This document shows, piece by piece, positions 13,237-25,350 of a stretch of 64,000 bases of DNA. The stretch lies in NCBI GenBank assembly GCA_013400155.1, contig VXBM01000289.1, positions 434,139-498,138 on the forward strand, in the 5' to 3' direction. The DNA is from Helopsaltes ochotensis (Eukaryota > Chordata > Aves > Passeriformes > Locustellidae). Below the pieces are notes generated by a model. It had not been told where the DNA came from. It did no database searches and saw only the letters and a program-made list of their open reading frames with translations. Within the stretch, counting starts at the first letter, position 1, and every line of letters starts with the position of its first letter. The translations under genes and the position numbers were made by a program.

Positions 13237-13274
13237 GTGGGTGCACTGGCATTTGGCCAGCGTCAACCCATCAC
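13237..13274 (+). mobile_element. LTR 3'-end remnant
   Basis: The 38 bp ends in 'gtcaacccatcaca'. This closely resembles the 3' end of the solo LTR at 44851-46064 (ggtgggttcctg...agccaacccatcaca), including the preceding GTGGGT and CCAG blocks. The rest of the LTR is not recognisable upstream. It may be a truncated relic of the same or a related family, but the match is short. Confidence 0.4.
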
Positions 13275-16200
13275 AGCTACTCACTATGTATCTGGGTGAC
13301 CTCAGGCAGTACTGGATATGAGGGTTGCATAGCAGCAGAGTTCAGAAAGTGTAATTATTGTGAAGATCATGGCATGTAGAAGATCACATAAGCCATATTC
13401 TTCAGGGTATTTATCTTGGGATGGACGTACCTTGTATTAGATAGTCTTTTCCCACAGAAGCAAAATTACTTATGTTAAAAATTAATTAGTTTGTTTGAAT
13501 TGTACATATGAAGCTACGTTCAGATCTGGAGCTCAGTTTGAGTTATTCAGGTCTAAAGGTTTAACTTTTAATCCAGCTGAGTTGCTAACTCCTGAACTGC
13601 GCCATTTAGGTTTTAGTCATATTATTTCTCATCCTGCTGTATGCATTATTTATTACAGGGATTCCAAAACATTTTAAAGATACATTATCTTTTTGGGACA
13701 TCTCCTCACTGATTCTCAACCCACAACATCCTGACGACAGCAATATCAATGGCTTGCAAGGAAAAGTGAGATTAGGAATGTGTACATTTGTATCTTTCTT
13801 TTTAATGCAATTCTGTCATTGGAAAAAAGGAGACAGAGGGAGAGCTTTGTGATAAAACTGTTCTTCCCAGACAGCCAAAAAACGTCTTATCTACCCTTTG
13901 TGCTCTACAGACCACAACTAGGGTATTTCTGCTTTGTGCCACAAATCTATTTTCTTTTTAGGTTTTTTTATGAAGATGACTTTGCTTTTATATTCATAAT
14001 ATGCAGTCAGCACTATAGCCAGGGCCTTGCATGAAAAATGCATTCTTTTATACAATGACACACTGTAGTCCTTTACCCTTAACTCTTAGATACTCTTAAA
14101 ACTACGAGTGGAACTCTCTGTCCAAAATGGCAGAACAAAGTCAGAATTCTGATGACATCATGGGATTGTTATTGTATTTTAAAATATGCTTTGCAAAATT
14201 GTGTTTCTCTAAGTGTTTCAGATTTTGCATTACACCAGGGAGTAAAACACATAATGCTTGCTTGAAAGTCCACAATAGTGAAATGATACAATGGAAGGAT
14301 ATGTTTGCTACATGAACTAAAGGGAAATCTTTGCTAATTAGCTCTAATACACAGCTGCATGTTCCTGTACATATCCAGTCATGGTCAGATGTTAAAACAA
14401 AAATTAAAGTATTATAATAAGAAGAAAAAGTATAAAACCAGTGCAAAAATAAAGTCATCCCTTCTCTGAAATACATTGCCATGTCTCAAAAAAGCCTTCC
14501 AAGGTCAGAGGTTTAATTTACAACTTTGTGTTTAAATCATCAGTGCAATTTTGTTCTGTGAATTGTTCTAATGGTGTTTTCAGTCCATTTATACTTGTGA
14601 TCACAACTTTAATCATGAATTATGTGAAAAGAAGTATTCCCTTTTATTATTCAAAAGGCCTTGGCTTGCTAATCTGATTTCTCTTCTTTATTGTGAAATA
14701 GTGACTGATTATTCCCTATTTATCTTCTCTGTCTTTTTCATGGTCTTGTAAATCTTCCTAATCCTGTCTTCCAAGTTGAATCATCTTAGTTTAATTTCTA
14801 CTTGCACATAAACCTTCCCATTTTTGCCATTTTCTTACTTCTTCAGCTCTGTTGCATCCTTCTGAGGTGGATATGACTTCTGCTAGGATCGTTTCTCTGC
14901 AGAGAGCACTAGTATGTGTGTTTGAAATGTATTCAGTTCCGTGTACTGCTTCCCAGAAAAAGGCAGCCAATGTCAAGCACTGGTGGTTACCCTCTGTTGC
15001 TCAAAGATGCACCTGCAGAGCACCTCTGGCCACACCTGGTAGGCACTGACGGAGACCCCAGCTCACACATGGATGTGCACAAACTGCAGCCCATCCTGCC
15101 AGATGCCCCTGCAGGCTCCACCATGCAGCTTAAAAAAGCTTATCTGCATCACCTTGCCCTTATTCAGAATCTTGGGAATTCAGAGGATTTAGCCTATGTA
15201 CAGGAGAGGTTGAACTGGACCTTGGCAGGTTTTTTCCTGTCAGCCCATGACTGCAGGCTATTCCTTAGGAGAAAGGAGAAAAAGGAAGAGCTTCCTAGAG
15301 CTTCACCAGCTGTATTCTCTGTCTCACTTCTAAGGTGGTGTTTCCAAAGTTAAAAAGCCTTCAAGATTTTCTGTAATTGTTGGGGTTTTGGGAATATCAG
15401 TGTTTGCTTTTTACTAATGCATGTAGCATTATGGAAGTTATACTTATTTTTACAGAAGAAATAAATGGCCTAGGATTTGAATCTTCTCCTCTTCTGTGTG
15501 TATTCTGAGCCCTTCTTTTTTCCTAATCAGATGACAGTACTTGGCTCTCACGTAATAGTATGCTCTCAACCATAAGTCATCCTAGAAAAATAGAAAGATA
15601 CAGGGAAATGAAATGGCATTCTCTAAGTCCCCATAGGAGATAATAAATCACTGCTAAATATTTGAGACTGGAGGAGATGGAGGAAACTGAAAAGAAAAAG
15701 AAAGCAAACCTAAGGATGCCGTAAAATTCTAGTGTGCATTTAATGAACTGCCTTGACTTGCTAACTAAGTTAAATAAGTACATAGGTTTTAGGACAAGCC
15801 CTTTTATAATAACATTAGTCTCCATGTTAGAATGGGGTGAAGGAAATTCCATAATATTTTGATCTGTTTCCCTAAGTCAAAATGCTAAGTGCCTGCATTA
15901 ATCTAGAGAGTATTGAGGCCATATGTGACACTGGAACAGCTATTCTGCTGCACGCATTTTTTTGTTCTAAACTGTATTGGAGTATATAGTAATTAAGTAT
16001 CTTGGCATTCTTCCTGTGGATGGAAGTCACCTTCAGGAAAACTAGAGGAGTTGTTACTCTTGCAGAGGATAAAAGCAAGAGAACAGTATACACAACTGTT
16101 TCAACAGATAATGAAAGTTTTTTCACTTGTATAGGAGTCGCATAGAATATCTAATCTCCTAATTACAAACAGTAAGATTTTGTACATATCTCTGTTTCAG
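13275..16200. other. Unique noncoding sequence
   Basis: A poly-T tract lies nearby at about 13147-13160. An open frame of 145 codons (14916-15353, +) lies in a locally GC-richer stretch, but it has no recognisable domain, signal peptide or family. It is a probable chance frame. Nothing else is supported. Confidence 0.5.
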
Positions 16201-16405
16201 GTCAAAGGAGAGATGAGCATGTATATGTTTCTGTGCAAGGATCTCCAGCTGACTGACTGCAGAGCAGAAATGCTTATGTGTCTTCAGAGCTTTTTGTCTA
16301 TTGAATTTTGTCTACTCTCATTTATAGTGAAGAGTAAATGGTTTACAGAGAGTTCATATGTGACAAATAAGCATCATGAGAAAATACTGCTGTTATTCAC
16401 AACAC
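16201..16405 (+). other. Exon-like open segment, unconfirmed
   Basis: A pyrimidine-rich acceptor-like tract ending in 'ctctgtttcag' precedes 16201. The frame then stays open for 205 nt to a near-consensus donor 'cgtaagg', with the GT at 16406. The 68-residue peptide is rich in Cys, Met and Leu and does not resemble a family I know. It starts in phase 0 and ends in phase 1. Similar acceptor, frame and donor combinations arise by chance in a window of this size, so this is a candidate only. Confidence 0.13.
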
Positions 16406-19056
16406 GTAAGGGGAGAATATTTTCTTGTGATTATGAGCCACAGCTATTAAAACCTATCATCCAGTGAACTTCAGTATAGTCTGTGGTATTTGCTTGGCTG
16501 TTTATGACAGCATTGATTAAACACTAATTATTTATAATTGAAATAACAGTATAAGTGTGATTCTACAACCAATGAAAGCAGAAAAGTATCTCTCAAGGGG
16601 CAGGTCAAAAAGGGTGCTTGTTTCTCATATGCTGACCATCCATCATTCTTAAATTTTCCATCATAATTCATGAAAGATTCCATCAGCTAGTGTCTAGTGT
16701 GTGCTAGACACACCACGCTGTGATGACTATCTCCTGATTTCCACAACCAGAAGAGCATGTAATATTTAAAAGATGGGACAAAGAACTGGAATAAGATGAT
16801 GGGGTCTGCTATTTCTCCCAGGAAGTATGAAAGACAATAATAGGGCAATGGGATTTTGAGTTGTGAAAAGATTGGATTATGAAACAGAAAGCCTTCATGC
16901 AAAATGAATGCTCATTTAGTCAATAATAATTTATATGCTTTTCCCACCACTAACGTTATCATGTATATTTGAAGGCACAAGAATGAGTAGGAGGAAGGAG
17001 TAGGATATTGTAGCAAGAAGCACTACAGACTTTGAGACACCCTTTTTACGTGCAGTGCCTTGATGTTTGGGTGTATAGAAGAAAGAAATTCTTCACTTCA
17101 TAGGGGGTAATACTTGAAGAAATCCTCCCCATGGCATCAGTCAGTCTGTATCTGTTGCTCTGCTTTTGTTAACATGTCTCGTGATGTGATATTTAGGATG
17201 AAATATATTCCTGTTTAGAATGGGAATAAATTTTATTTAGTAAAATTAAACTGGTAAGGAATTAGGACCTACTTAACAGGTTCTAATTTACAATTCAGCT
17301 TCTGAATTTTGTTCTACATCTGCCCCTACTGACAGCCTTGTAGTAAATAAACCTATCAGATTTCTCTGAAATTTTTCAGCCAGCATTGTGCAGTAGGTGA
17401 AAGCACAGTGCAAGAAAATAATGGGACTTTCCCCAGGGAACAGTTCCCTGACAGCTGATAACAAAGACATCCTGCTTCCTAGGACTATTTAGGTTAACCA
17501 TCAAAGAAAAAGAATGAAGGTAATAATGAAGAACTGTAACAATTTCATAAAAATATAATACAAGAAATAAAGGTAATTATTATGACTGTTAACTACAAAG
17601 CATGGAATTCACTAGCAAATCAAAGTTGTCATCTACAGAAAAATATACTGATATTTCTGACAATGATCCCAATTTCATAACTATTGACTAGTGTAATTCA
17701 ATAAATGGTATTTCAGATAATAAACCTGAAACATAAAAATGGGAGGCTGCATGAATATTTGTGCGTAAATTAGAAGTGAGAAAGAATTAATAAGCCAGAT
17801 CAAGTGTGGTGTGAGTACATGTATGAACGATGATTTAATATGTTATTCCAATAGGGAATAGTTCCTGTGAATTTTTTCTTGTGAATTCAGAATTACAGAC
17901 TTTTCCTAGGGGTTTTAAGACCACTGGTAGAACCTGCATCTAAGGCTGTAGCTCTTCAGAGACTTAATGAGGAAGTTCTGAAGCCCTGAGTGAATTGTGT
18001 TGAATTCTGTTACTTTCTATAGGATTTTTATCCATTCCAGTTAAAAATGACCAATGGACTCATCTGCTGTGAGAGACAATTTCACAGCCAGATAGAGCTC
18101 ACTATCAGGAAAGTTTTTCACTAATGATCCTTAATTTTCCTTTTATCGCTCCCCTAGATTTTTTCATAAACAAACAAAACTCTGTAATTAATTGTGTTTC
18201 CTTCAGTGTGGAAATGTTGGCCAGAGATTAGATCTCTTGCTGTCAACAGCAGGTTTTTCTTCTTTTAGGAGCAAACAACAAGGCACTTCTCATTAGACAT
18301 AATTTTCAGGCCTCAGAAGTCTTGATAAGCAAAATTTGTACAAATCTATCTATTCCCAGAGTTTAAGAAGAGATAGGATTGGGCCAGAGTACTTGTATTT
18401 AAATCTGTAGTTGGGCATCTTAAAAGGCATAGGTCAGTAAGGAGGAATTGTTGTCTTAATGCTGATTCCCAGAACATAACTAATATCTCACTTTCAAGAG
18501 GCAAAGGTGTTTTTATTTTAAAACGTTTGTGCTGCTCTTCTGATTGTTCTAAGAGAGCTGCAACAAGAATGATCTTTCCAACCTAACATGATTTTAAACT
18601 GTTTGTTGCCCGTATTCTGATAAGAAAGGTATCCTGGCACAGGTTTGTCTGTGCTGGTAGTGAGGTTTGTGGCTGTAGGGAAATGCTGATACCGTACTTC
18701 AGCATCTGTCTTCTTAACATCTGTTCTTTAGCAGATAGAAAAGCATAATAGATACTTGAGGTGCTGTATTGTAATGAATTGTCAACAGTCAGAATGGGGG
18801 ATTATAATGAGAATCATATATTTTTTCCTTATATATGTCATCTTGTAGTAAACGTGTTATATTTTCTCTTTCCTGCCCCTTCTTAACTTTCTTTATTGCA
18901 GACTTGCTTTGACATGTTTTCTTCTTTCCTCTGTATTTTTCATTCTGCTCACACCATCTTACCCATTTTCTCTTTTCTTGTCATACATATTTTTTCTCCT
19001 TTTCCCTTTTCTTCTATTGTCATGGGTTGACATCTGTTTTAATATCTTTTTCTCTG
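16406..19056. other. Unique noncoding sequence
   Basis: No gene or repeat is supported. The stretch 17480-17830 is particularly AT-rich and free of simple repeats, but nothing specific can be said about it. Confidence 0.55.
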
Positions 19057-19082
19057 TCATCATCATCATCATCATCATCATT

Positions 19083-19120
<38 letters not shown>

Positions 19121-19127
19121 AATAATA
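19057..19127. repeat. (ATC)n / (CAT)n microsatellite
   Basis: There are over 20 CAT/ATC units with one interruption (tta at 19081-19083) and an AAT-type end at 19119-19127. On the + strand it creates a poly-isoleucine open frame and on the - strand a poly-methionine one; both are artefacts of the repeat. Flanking sequence is pyrimidine-rich from about 18860. Confidence 0.95.
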
Positions 19128-22100
19128 GTGGACCACGCAGGCAAAAATATTCTCCATACTTTAGAAAGTTTAAAAAGTTAAAATTTTAAATATTCATTTA
19201 AATGCAGGGTGAAATTTTGTGGGGGTTTTCTAGAAATGGGAAAAATTTAGGGGAAAAAGTGTGGAGTTGCATCTTGCGTAACAGATTTATGTCTGTGTGT
19301 GGTATCACTGTGTCCTGAAAATGGTATTAAGTCTGCTGGAGCATGCACTATATTATTATCAGCACAGCCAGAGTAAATTCTGGAAATGTAGATTTCAGAT
19401 CCAGAACTGGTGTAATTGCAGTATATTGAAAGATGTGTTCCCCTTGCATATGAGATAGAAGAAGAGCAATTTATGGTGTTTTCTAATAAAATGTAGGGGT
19501 TTGAGGAGGTGATTAGTACTTTCCTGAGAGCACACTAAAAGTAAATGCAAATAGCTGTGCAGTTTGTATTCTAACTGGTAGATTTTATTTGCAGAGCCTG
19601 GAAATTTATTCATCTAATTCTAGTTAATTAGTTTATTGCTGTCCTGTGTACAGTACATACATCTGGATTTGTCTATTATACCCATCATGACTATGTATGG
19701 GCACCTTATATGGACACATCTCATGGTTATGTTCTGTAAACTTGTGGAGAGGAAGTTGCTCTGGATAGATTTTTGATTTTTCCCTATGTTGCCAATGGAA
19801 CAGCCTTCTGATGAGTCCAGGGTGAAAATAAAATTCTTGTAATGTTCTCACTGCAGTCACAGGCAACAGGCATCATGAGAAAACAGGGCAGTAATGAAAT
19901 AAAATAACATGTACGATAAAAATATAAAGTACAATAATTGATTGTAACCTACAGAGGTGATTCTCATTTATTCCAAGGCCTTTTCACAGAGTGATGGTGG
20001 TGTAGATGCAGAGAGGCAGCACAGAATAAGGATCCTTTACACCGAATGAGTAATGCAGCCTTAGTATAAATAAGAATGAGGTACTGCATATACCTGGAGC
20101 GATTTCTAGAGAGAAATGCATAGGTCTGCACCTTGATAAATGAACCAGTAAAGACACCACCAGTATTGGACACCCAGTAATGTGCCTGTCCACGCCTAGG
20201 CGCTAAAATGTCTTTGTTGCTAGAAATAAAATATCTGCATGCTGCTAGCTTTTGGCTGCTTAGGAAGAAAACACTTGAAAGAATCTTAATAGTATGTCAT
20301 CTTCTGTAAATAAAAAAGCAATATAAAATTTCTGCCTTTCTTTTCTCTAGTGTCTCCACTTGGATCCTTACATTTGCTCCAGTCTCTGTGGGGTTGTGTG
20401 GAGCACTCTTCTCTCATCTGACTTTAGTCTTTCATTCTCTTCAGTGATCATTTCCTTCTTTCATGTGCTTTTATGTAACTGTGAGTGTGGAAACACCATA
20501 TATTTGTGGTGTTTATTCCGATCTTTCCCCTCCCTGCTCCTTCTTGATACTGACTACTTTGGGAGTTAATGATCCTGACAGTCACCCTATCCTGGTGTAG
20601 CAGCTTGCAGCATTTTGCATATTGTCTGAGGTTTCTGTAAAGCCCAGTGCACACTGAGTGAGCCCCACTCTCACTGATAACAGTCCACCTGCTGAAGTCC
20701 TCTGGTGCAGGACTGCTTCCGATTTCCTTCTCATACAGATTTTTCTTCTGTGTAACTCCCATGGAAGCAGTGGAGATAATATTTCATGTTACTGGTCTAA
20801 GCACAAGGAAACTCCTACCCAATGATTGATTTTATTTTTGATTTTATTTTGATTTTCATATAATGCTTAGCATTCTCATGGGCTTGGGGTGCCCAATATT
20901 TTTTTTATATGTTTAGCAGCAGGACAGCAGAATAGAGAAGCTTCAGTCCTGTAATCACAACTGTGGTATTAGAGCCAAAGCGGTGAGTAATGTTCGGATT
21001 AGCAGCTACACTTGGGTTTCCTCAAGGTGGCTAAGGACCATAGAAAAGTCTATTTCCTGTCTTGGCAGATGTCTTTTAGCTGGAACTCAGGTGAAGGTAA
21101 ATTACATATAATCTCTAGAATACTTTATTCATATCCAACTCTGCAAAATTTAGTTGTGTTCTGTGACAATAAATGAAGAAAGGATTGTATTGCACTCTTA
21201 AAAGATTTTTTTCCAACTGATTTCTAGAGATTTTTCTATAGAATTCTTGTCTATGTTTCCTTTAATCTGGTTGCGATGGCATATTTTGCTTCTGTGTTGT
21301 TTAGAATGAGCTGCCTTCCAAACCTGGAGAGGAAAATTCTATTATTGTTTTTCATTATCTGGCAGGGTTGCTTACAGAAATGAGGAGAGTGTACCCAGGG
21401 AGGTAGGAAAGATCACAGTGAGATGAGAATCTCCTCCTCCTACTGCTTCAGGAGGTGTTCAAGATGTAATTGGAGTGTTCTTAAAACAGTAGAAATGCAT
21501 AGCTTCCAAACAAGCAAACCAATTTTCTGTTCATAAAAACTTTGTGTTAGGATTCAACTTTCATTAGGATTTTTTGAAGTCACGGCATGCAAAATATAGC
21601 TGTTTTGGTTATGCATAATATAACTTTAAAACTCAAGTCTGGCAACTGGTACAAAACTGGACAAGCAAATGGAGCCCTGTCTGTCTCTCCATCTGATTTC
21701 TGCACAGTGGTTTTGTGTCTGCCTTATTTTCACATCTGTGTGATGTTGTTGAGCTACTTGCTTTTGCTGGAGCTGGGAATGTACCCTCAGCATGTACTAC
21801 TGATCAACTCTGTATTTCCTGGCCCCTTCAAAGCACCATTTAGATTAAGATCTCTCTCCAATATGTCTCCTGAAACACCAACTGTAATTAATTGGGATCT
21901 AAGGATTTACTAAGACAATACATCGCAGGCAGCCTAAACGTTGGGTTGTTGTTGAGACTTCAGCTTAGAGTTGGGAATTGAGAAAACAACCTTAGTAGAC
22001 TAAAGTCATCAGAATTCCCTTTTTACTAAGTTGTTGACACTTTTGGTAGAACATTTCCCTGTTGAGATATTGGCTAATTGTTGATTAGAGGGTGAGAGCC

Positions 22101-22179
22101 CTCAGAAATCGTTCCATGGCTAATTTGTCAGGTGACCTATCTTACAAGTACCTGCCAGACCAAATCCAGACCTTTTTTA
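19128..22179. other. Unique noncoding sequence
   Basis: No gene is supported. A short GATTTTATTTT-type tandem repeat lies at about 20829-20856. An open frame of 108 codons (21587-21913, +) has a hydrophobic centre but no recognisable family. Confidence 0.55.
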
Positions 22180-22545
22180 CCTTATGAGATTACTGGACCT
22201 CAGGATAAGAAGAAACCTTAAAAAATCATCTCATCTGTCAGAATCAAGGCAAGATAAATTGTACATGTGTCTTTCTGGATGGATGGTGATCTAGGCTATT
22301 TGTAGAGACTTTCAGTGACAGAGACTCAACAGTCTCCCCAGGCAGTCTGAGCCAGGGCTCCAATATTTTAAGTATGGAAAACCTTTTCATATATCTGACT
22401 TGGATGTTCTTTGCTGTGGCTGAAGTCTGTTATTTCTTGCCTTATCCACCCTGAATGAGGAGAATGGGTTATTTCCTTCTTTGCAGCAGCCTTGCGTACT
22501 TGAAGACTATTATCACATCTCCCCACTGTTTGTTCTGATAAGGTA
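22180..22545 (-). mobile_element. Ancient CR1/L3-like LINE fragment, reverse orientation
   Basis: Reading the + strand, several blocks in order match the reverse complement of a CR1/L3-type 3' region: 'aaaaaatcatctcatctgtc' (22218-22237), 'cagagactcaacagtctccc' (22319-22338) followed by 'caggcag', and 'acttgaagactattatcaca' (22498-22517) followed by 'tctcccc'. Spacing is compatible with the family, but divergence is high and there are indels. The copy is far older than the one at 6037-6366 and has no usable frame. The assignment rests on my recognition of these blocks; a profile search would settle family and limits. Confidence 0.55.
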
Positions 22546-22875
22546 ACAGCACAAAAAAAGGTATATGGAAAAAAGGAGGGTTCAAAAAGCTGTAAGAGAG
22601 ATGAACAGCTCTCAGACTTCATAAACTTAGAAATTATGTTTAGATTACTTGATGTTCCAGACCTATTTAGTTTACCCACTTTAATAGCTTTTTTTTATAT
22701 CAAAGAGGAACCTTGCTTCAAATTTGCTCTGTAGACATCAAATTTAACCCATGGGATTTTTTCCTTCCTGCTCTCCACACCACCCACATTAATTTTGATA
22801 GTTTAGTTTTCCCCCTGCCACATAAGGACAGATTATAAAAAATATGTATGGAGGGAGAAAGGGAAAAAATACTAA

Positions 22876-22877
<2 letters not shown>

Positions 22878-22906
<29 letters not shown>

Positions 22907-22911
22907 NTTTT
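22878..22911. repeat. Poly-T tract containing the window's only N
   Basis: Twenty-nine T are followed by an undetermined base (22907) and four more T. The N probably reflects uncertain base calling in the homopolymer, so the true length is not reliable. Confidence 0.95.
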
Positions 22912-24990
22912 GTGCAGAAAATTACCCAACAGTAATGCTTGTTATAGTTAGGGAACAGCATGTCTACGCTGCATGGATTAGACTGATTCCATGAGGCTTT
23001 TATCAGTAACTTCAATTTTGTCATTGACACCATTGTAAGCTAAATCAGTGAGGAATATATGAGAGATAGAGAGAGCTAGAAGCAATCCAGCTAATGGGAA
23101 GTATACTGAGTAAAATGTTCTGCTTTTGAAGTATGCTGACATCTCAGCTTTTTTTATGCCTTTAATCCAAAGTTGTTTATCTGCTGAGGTAAACAGGAGC
23201 TCAGAGACAGGTTTTGCCTTTATCTTAACCTCCTCTCACCCAGCCAACCAAGCAGTGATTTTAGCAGAGATTTCTAAAATGCTTGCTGTGCTATTCCCCC
23301 CACCCTTATCTAATCTTTTTCTCTTCTCCCTCCATACCTAAGTGTGTTTTCTTCCCTTTTCATTCCTAGTATGTTTTGCATAGGTGCTTTGCAACTTGTC
23401 TTAGCTTAGTCCAACAAAAAAAAAAGGTGTAAATTACCTTGGGAGCACCTGGCTGTGCAGTAGTTTTTATGTCCATTGTTTTCCTACTGGTCAGGACAAA
23501 TAAAATATTCAATATTACTTGCTATAGAATTATCAACAGAGTGCAATTTATATAAGGGGCCTGCTGCTATTGTCATCTAAAGAAAAGCATAAAAGATGTT
23601 ACGAAGCATAGGCAGATTTTGGTACCACCTTAGATTTTTGAACAGTTCAAATTTCTCTTTGGACTTTCATAACAACTAAAAAAATCCACTAGAAAAACCT
23701 TTGCTTCCTGATGTGCGTCATGGTAGATCTGTCTTCATCTTTTTCATCTAACTTTACTATATTGGCTTAGATATATCCTTTAGGGGTCATTTGATCTTAA
23801 GTTCTCATTTCTCAGTTTAAGCTTCAAAATTTTTTGTATCCTACTTTATTGCTGAAGAAATTGCATGGTTGGAAGTGTGTCTCTGATGGATGAGACTTTC
23901 GATGCTACCTCCATGTAAAATAATATGGGGACGTGAGGAAAAGGAGTACTTGTCAACCCTGCCTGAAAAGGTCTGGGACATTATTTGCTTTCGATTTCAT
24001 TTTTTCCTGGGGAAATAAAATTTTCATGCTCAAGCAGGTGGGAGAAAGATTAGGAAAGGCAATACGGGGAGAGCCTCCTTCCCATGCTGTTCAATTAATA
24101 CATTTGCTTTCAGTCTGTAAATATCAAAGGGCTCTTGGATGTTGGGGAAAATCAGTTTCCCTCCAGAGTATGGGGAGAGAAAATACCAATAATGGTACCA
24201 ACTCTAGGTAAATTATATATGAAAGTATATGAAGAAGTAACCAATATTTCATCTGTTCCAGGATTGAAGGCAGAAGCAGTCTGTGAATTGTTTGCTATTT
24301 ATAGATAACATTTTAGAAGCAGACTGTTGCAATGAAGTTATATTTCTGATCTTTTAGCTGTACACACAGAATTTTCATTTATCCTGTAGTTTCACTTCAT
24401 TGGGGAAAAAAAAGGTCTAAAGGAGCTCAGAATCTGCTATCTGTCTCCACTCAGTATAATATTGTATACTTCAAACTGTCTGGGTAGAGGGGTTAGAGTT
24501 GGGCTCCACATGTTCTTTCCCATTTAATTATTCAAGTGCAAGTTTCTCTTCTGCCTGCATTAACTGTATTTCTAACTAAATGGATGTGTTCAAACCTGTT
24601 AATGGAAGGGGCAAGGATTTTAGACTGTCAACTCTTGTGGAGTCAAGATTACTCAGAAATTGGTGGTCTTTCAATTCTAAACAGAACATTCTTAGGTGGA
24701 AGCACAGGAAGACGTTTTCATTAGTTGCTGCTGAATTAACACATGATGAGTAATTAACCAGAATGAAGAGGGAGGGCAAACAAAAATTATTCTATTTTTC
24801 ATTGGAATTTTGTTTTGATAAATATCTCCTGGGCCTATATCTAGCTGATGGTTGTGTATTTTTAGTATCAACAAAAGCTTTGAAACCTGACAAGCCAGGA
24901 CATACTTCTAGTTATTAAAAAGCACTTAAAACATGTAGAATGAAATATTTCCTTAAATCATGCCGACACCTGAAACAAATGGCGAGTCCT
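22912..24990. other. Unique noncoding sequence
   Basis: A short GA-rich patch lies near 23060-23080 and a poly-A run near 23414-23424. Nothing coding is supported. Confidence 0.55.
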
Positions 24991-25350
24991 CAGTGCTATT
25001 CTCTGCTCGCTTTGAAAAAGTCTCAGTGGTACACTGTGGTGACCTTTTGCTATGTGTGGAGCTGTGTGACTGCTTGCAAGAAAATGAATTATAGATCCAA
25101 GTAAAACCCACCAACCAATAATGATGTAAAATGCACCATATGCAACTTTTACTACACTTTATTTATATAAATGCTCTGGCCCTACTCAAAAATTGCCTTG
25201 AAGTATTTATGAGATAAAGATCTCAGCTGCAGCCCGTCAAGGGTTAAGGAGGCTTCATTATTTCCTCCAGCTGAGACTCGGTAGCCAACTGCTTTTGTGT
25301 GCTGTAGGAGGGGGCAGCCTCAGAGGATGGGAAAGCCATGAATCTGCTTT
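24991..25350. promoter_or_regulatory. Candidate regulatory block with TATA/MEF2-like motif
   Basis: Seen directly are a TATA/MEF2-like string 'ctttatttatataaatgc' (25157-25174), a 'ccatatgcaac' site near 25136, and a compact segment with E-box-like 'cagctg' sites at about 25226 and 25269. There is no long open frame and no simple repeat. Promoter or enhancer function is inference from motif content, and no transcript start is demonstrated. It could be ordinary sequence. Confidence 0.18.

Noticed and set aside
14916..15353. 145-codon plus-strand frame
   Set aside because: No domain or family is recognisable, an alternative frame overlaps it, and a frame this long is expected by chance in a GC-richer stretch.
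18909..19181. Open frames with poly-Ile (+) and poly-Met (-)
   Set aside because: They are translations of the (ATC)n microsatellite and have no coding significance.
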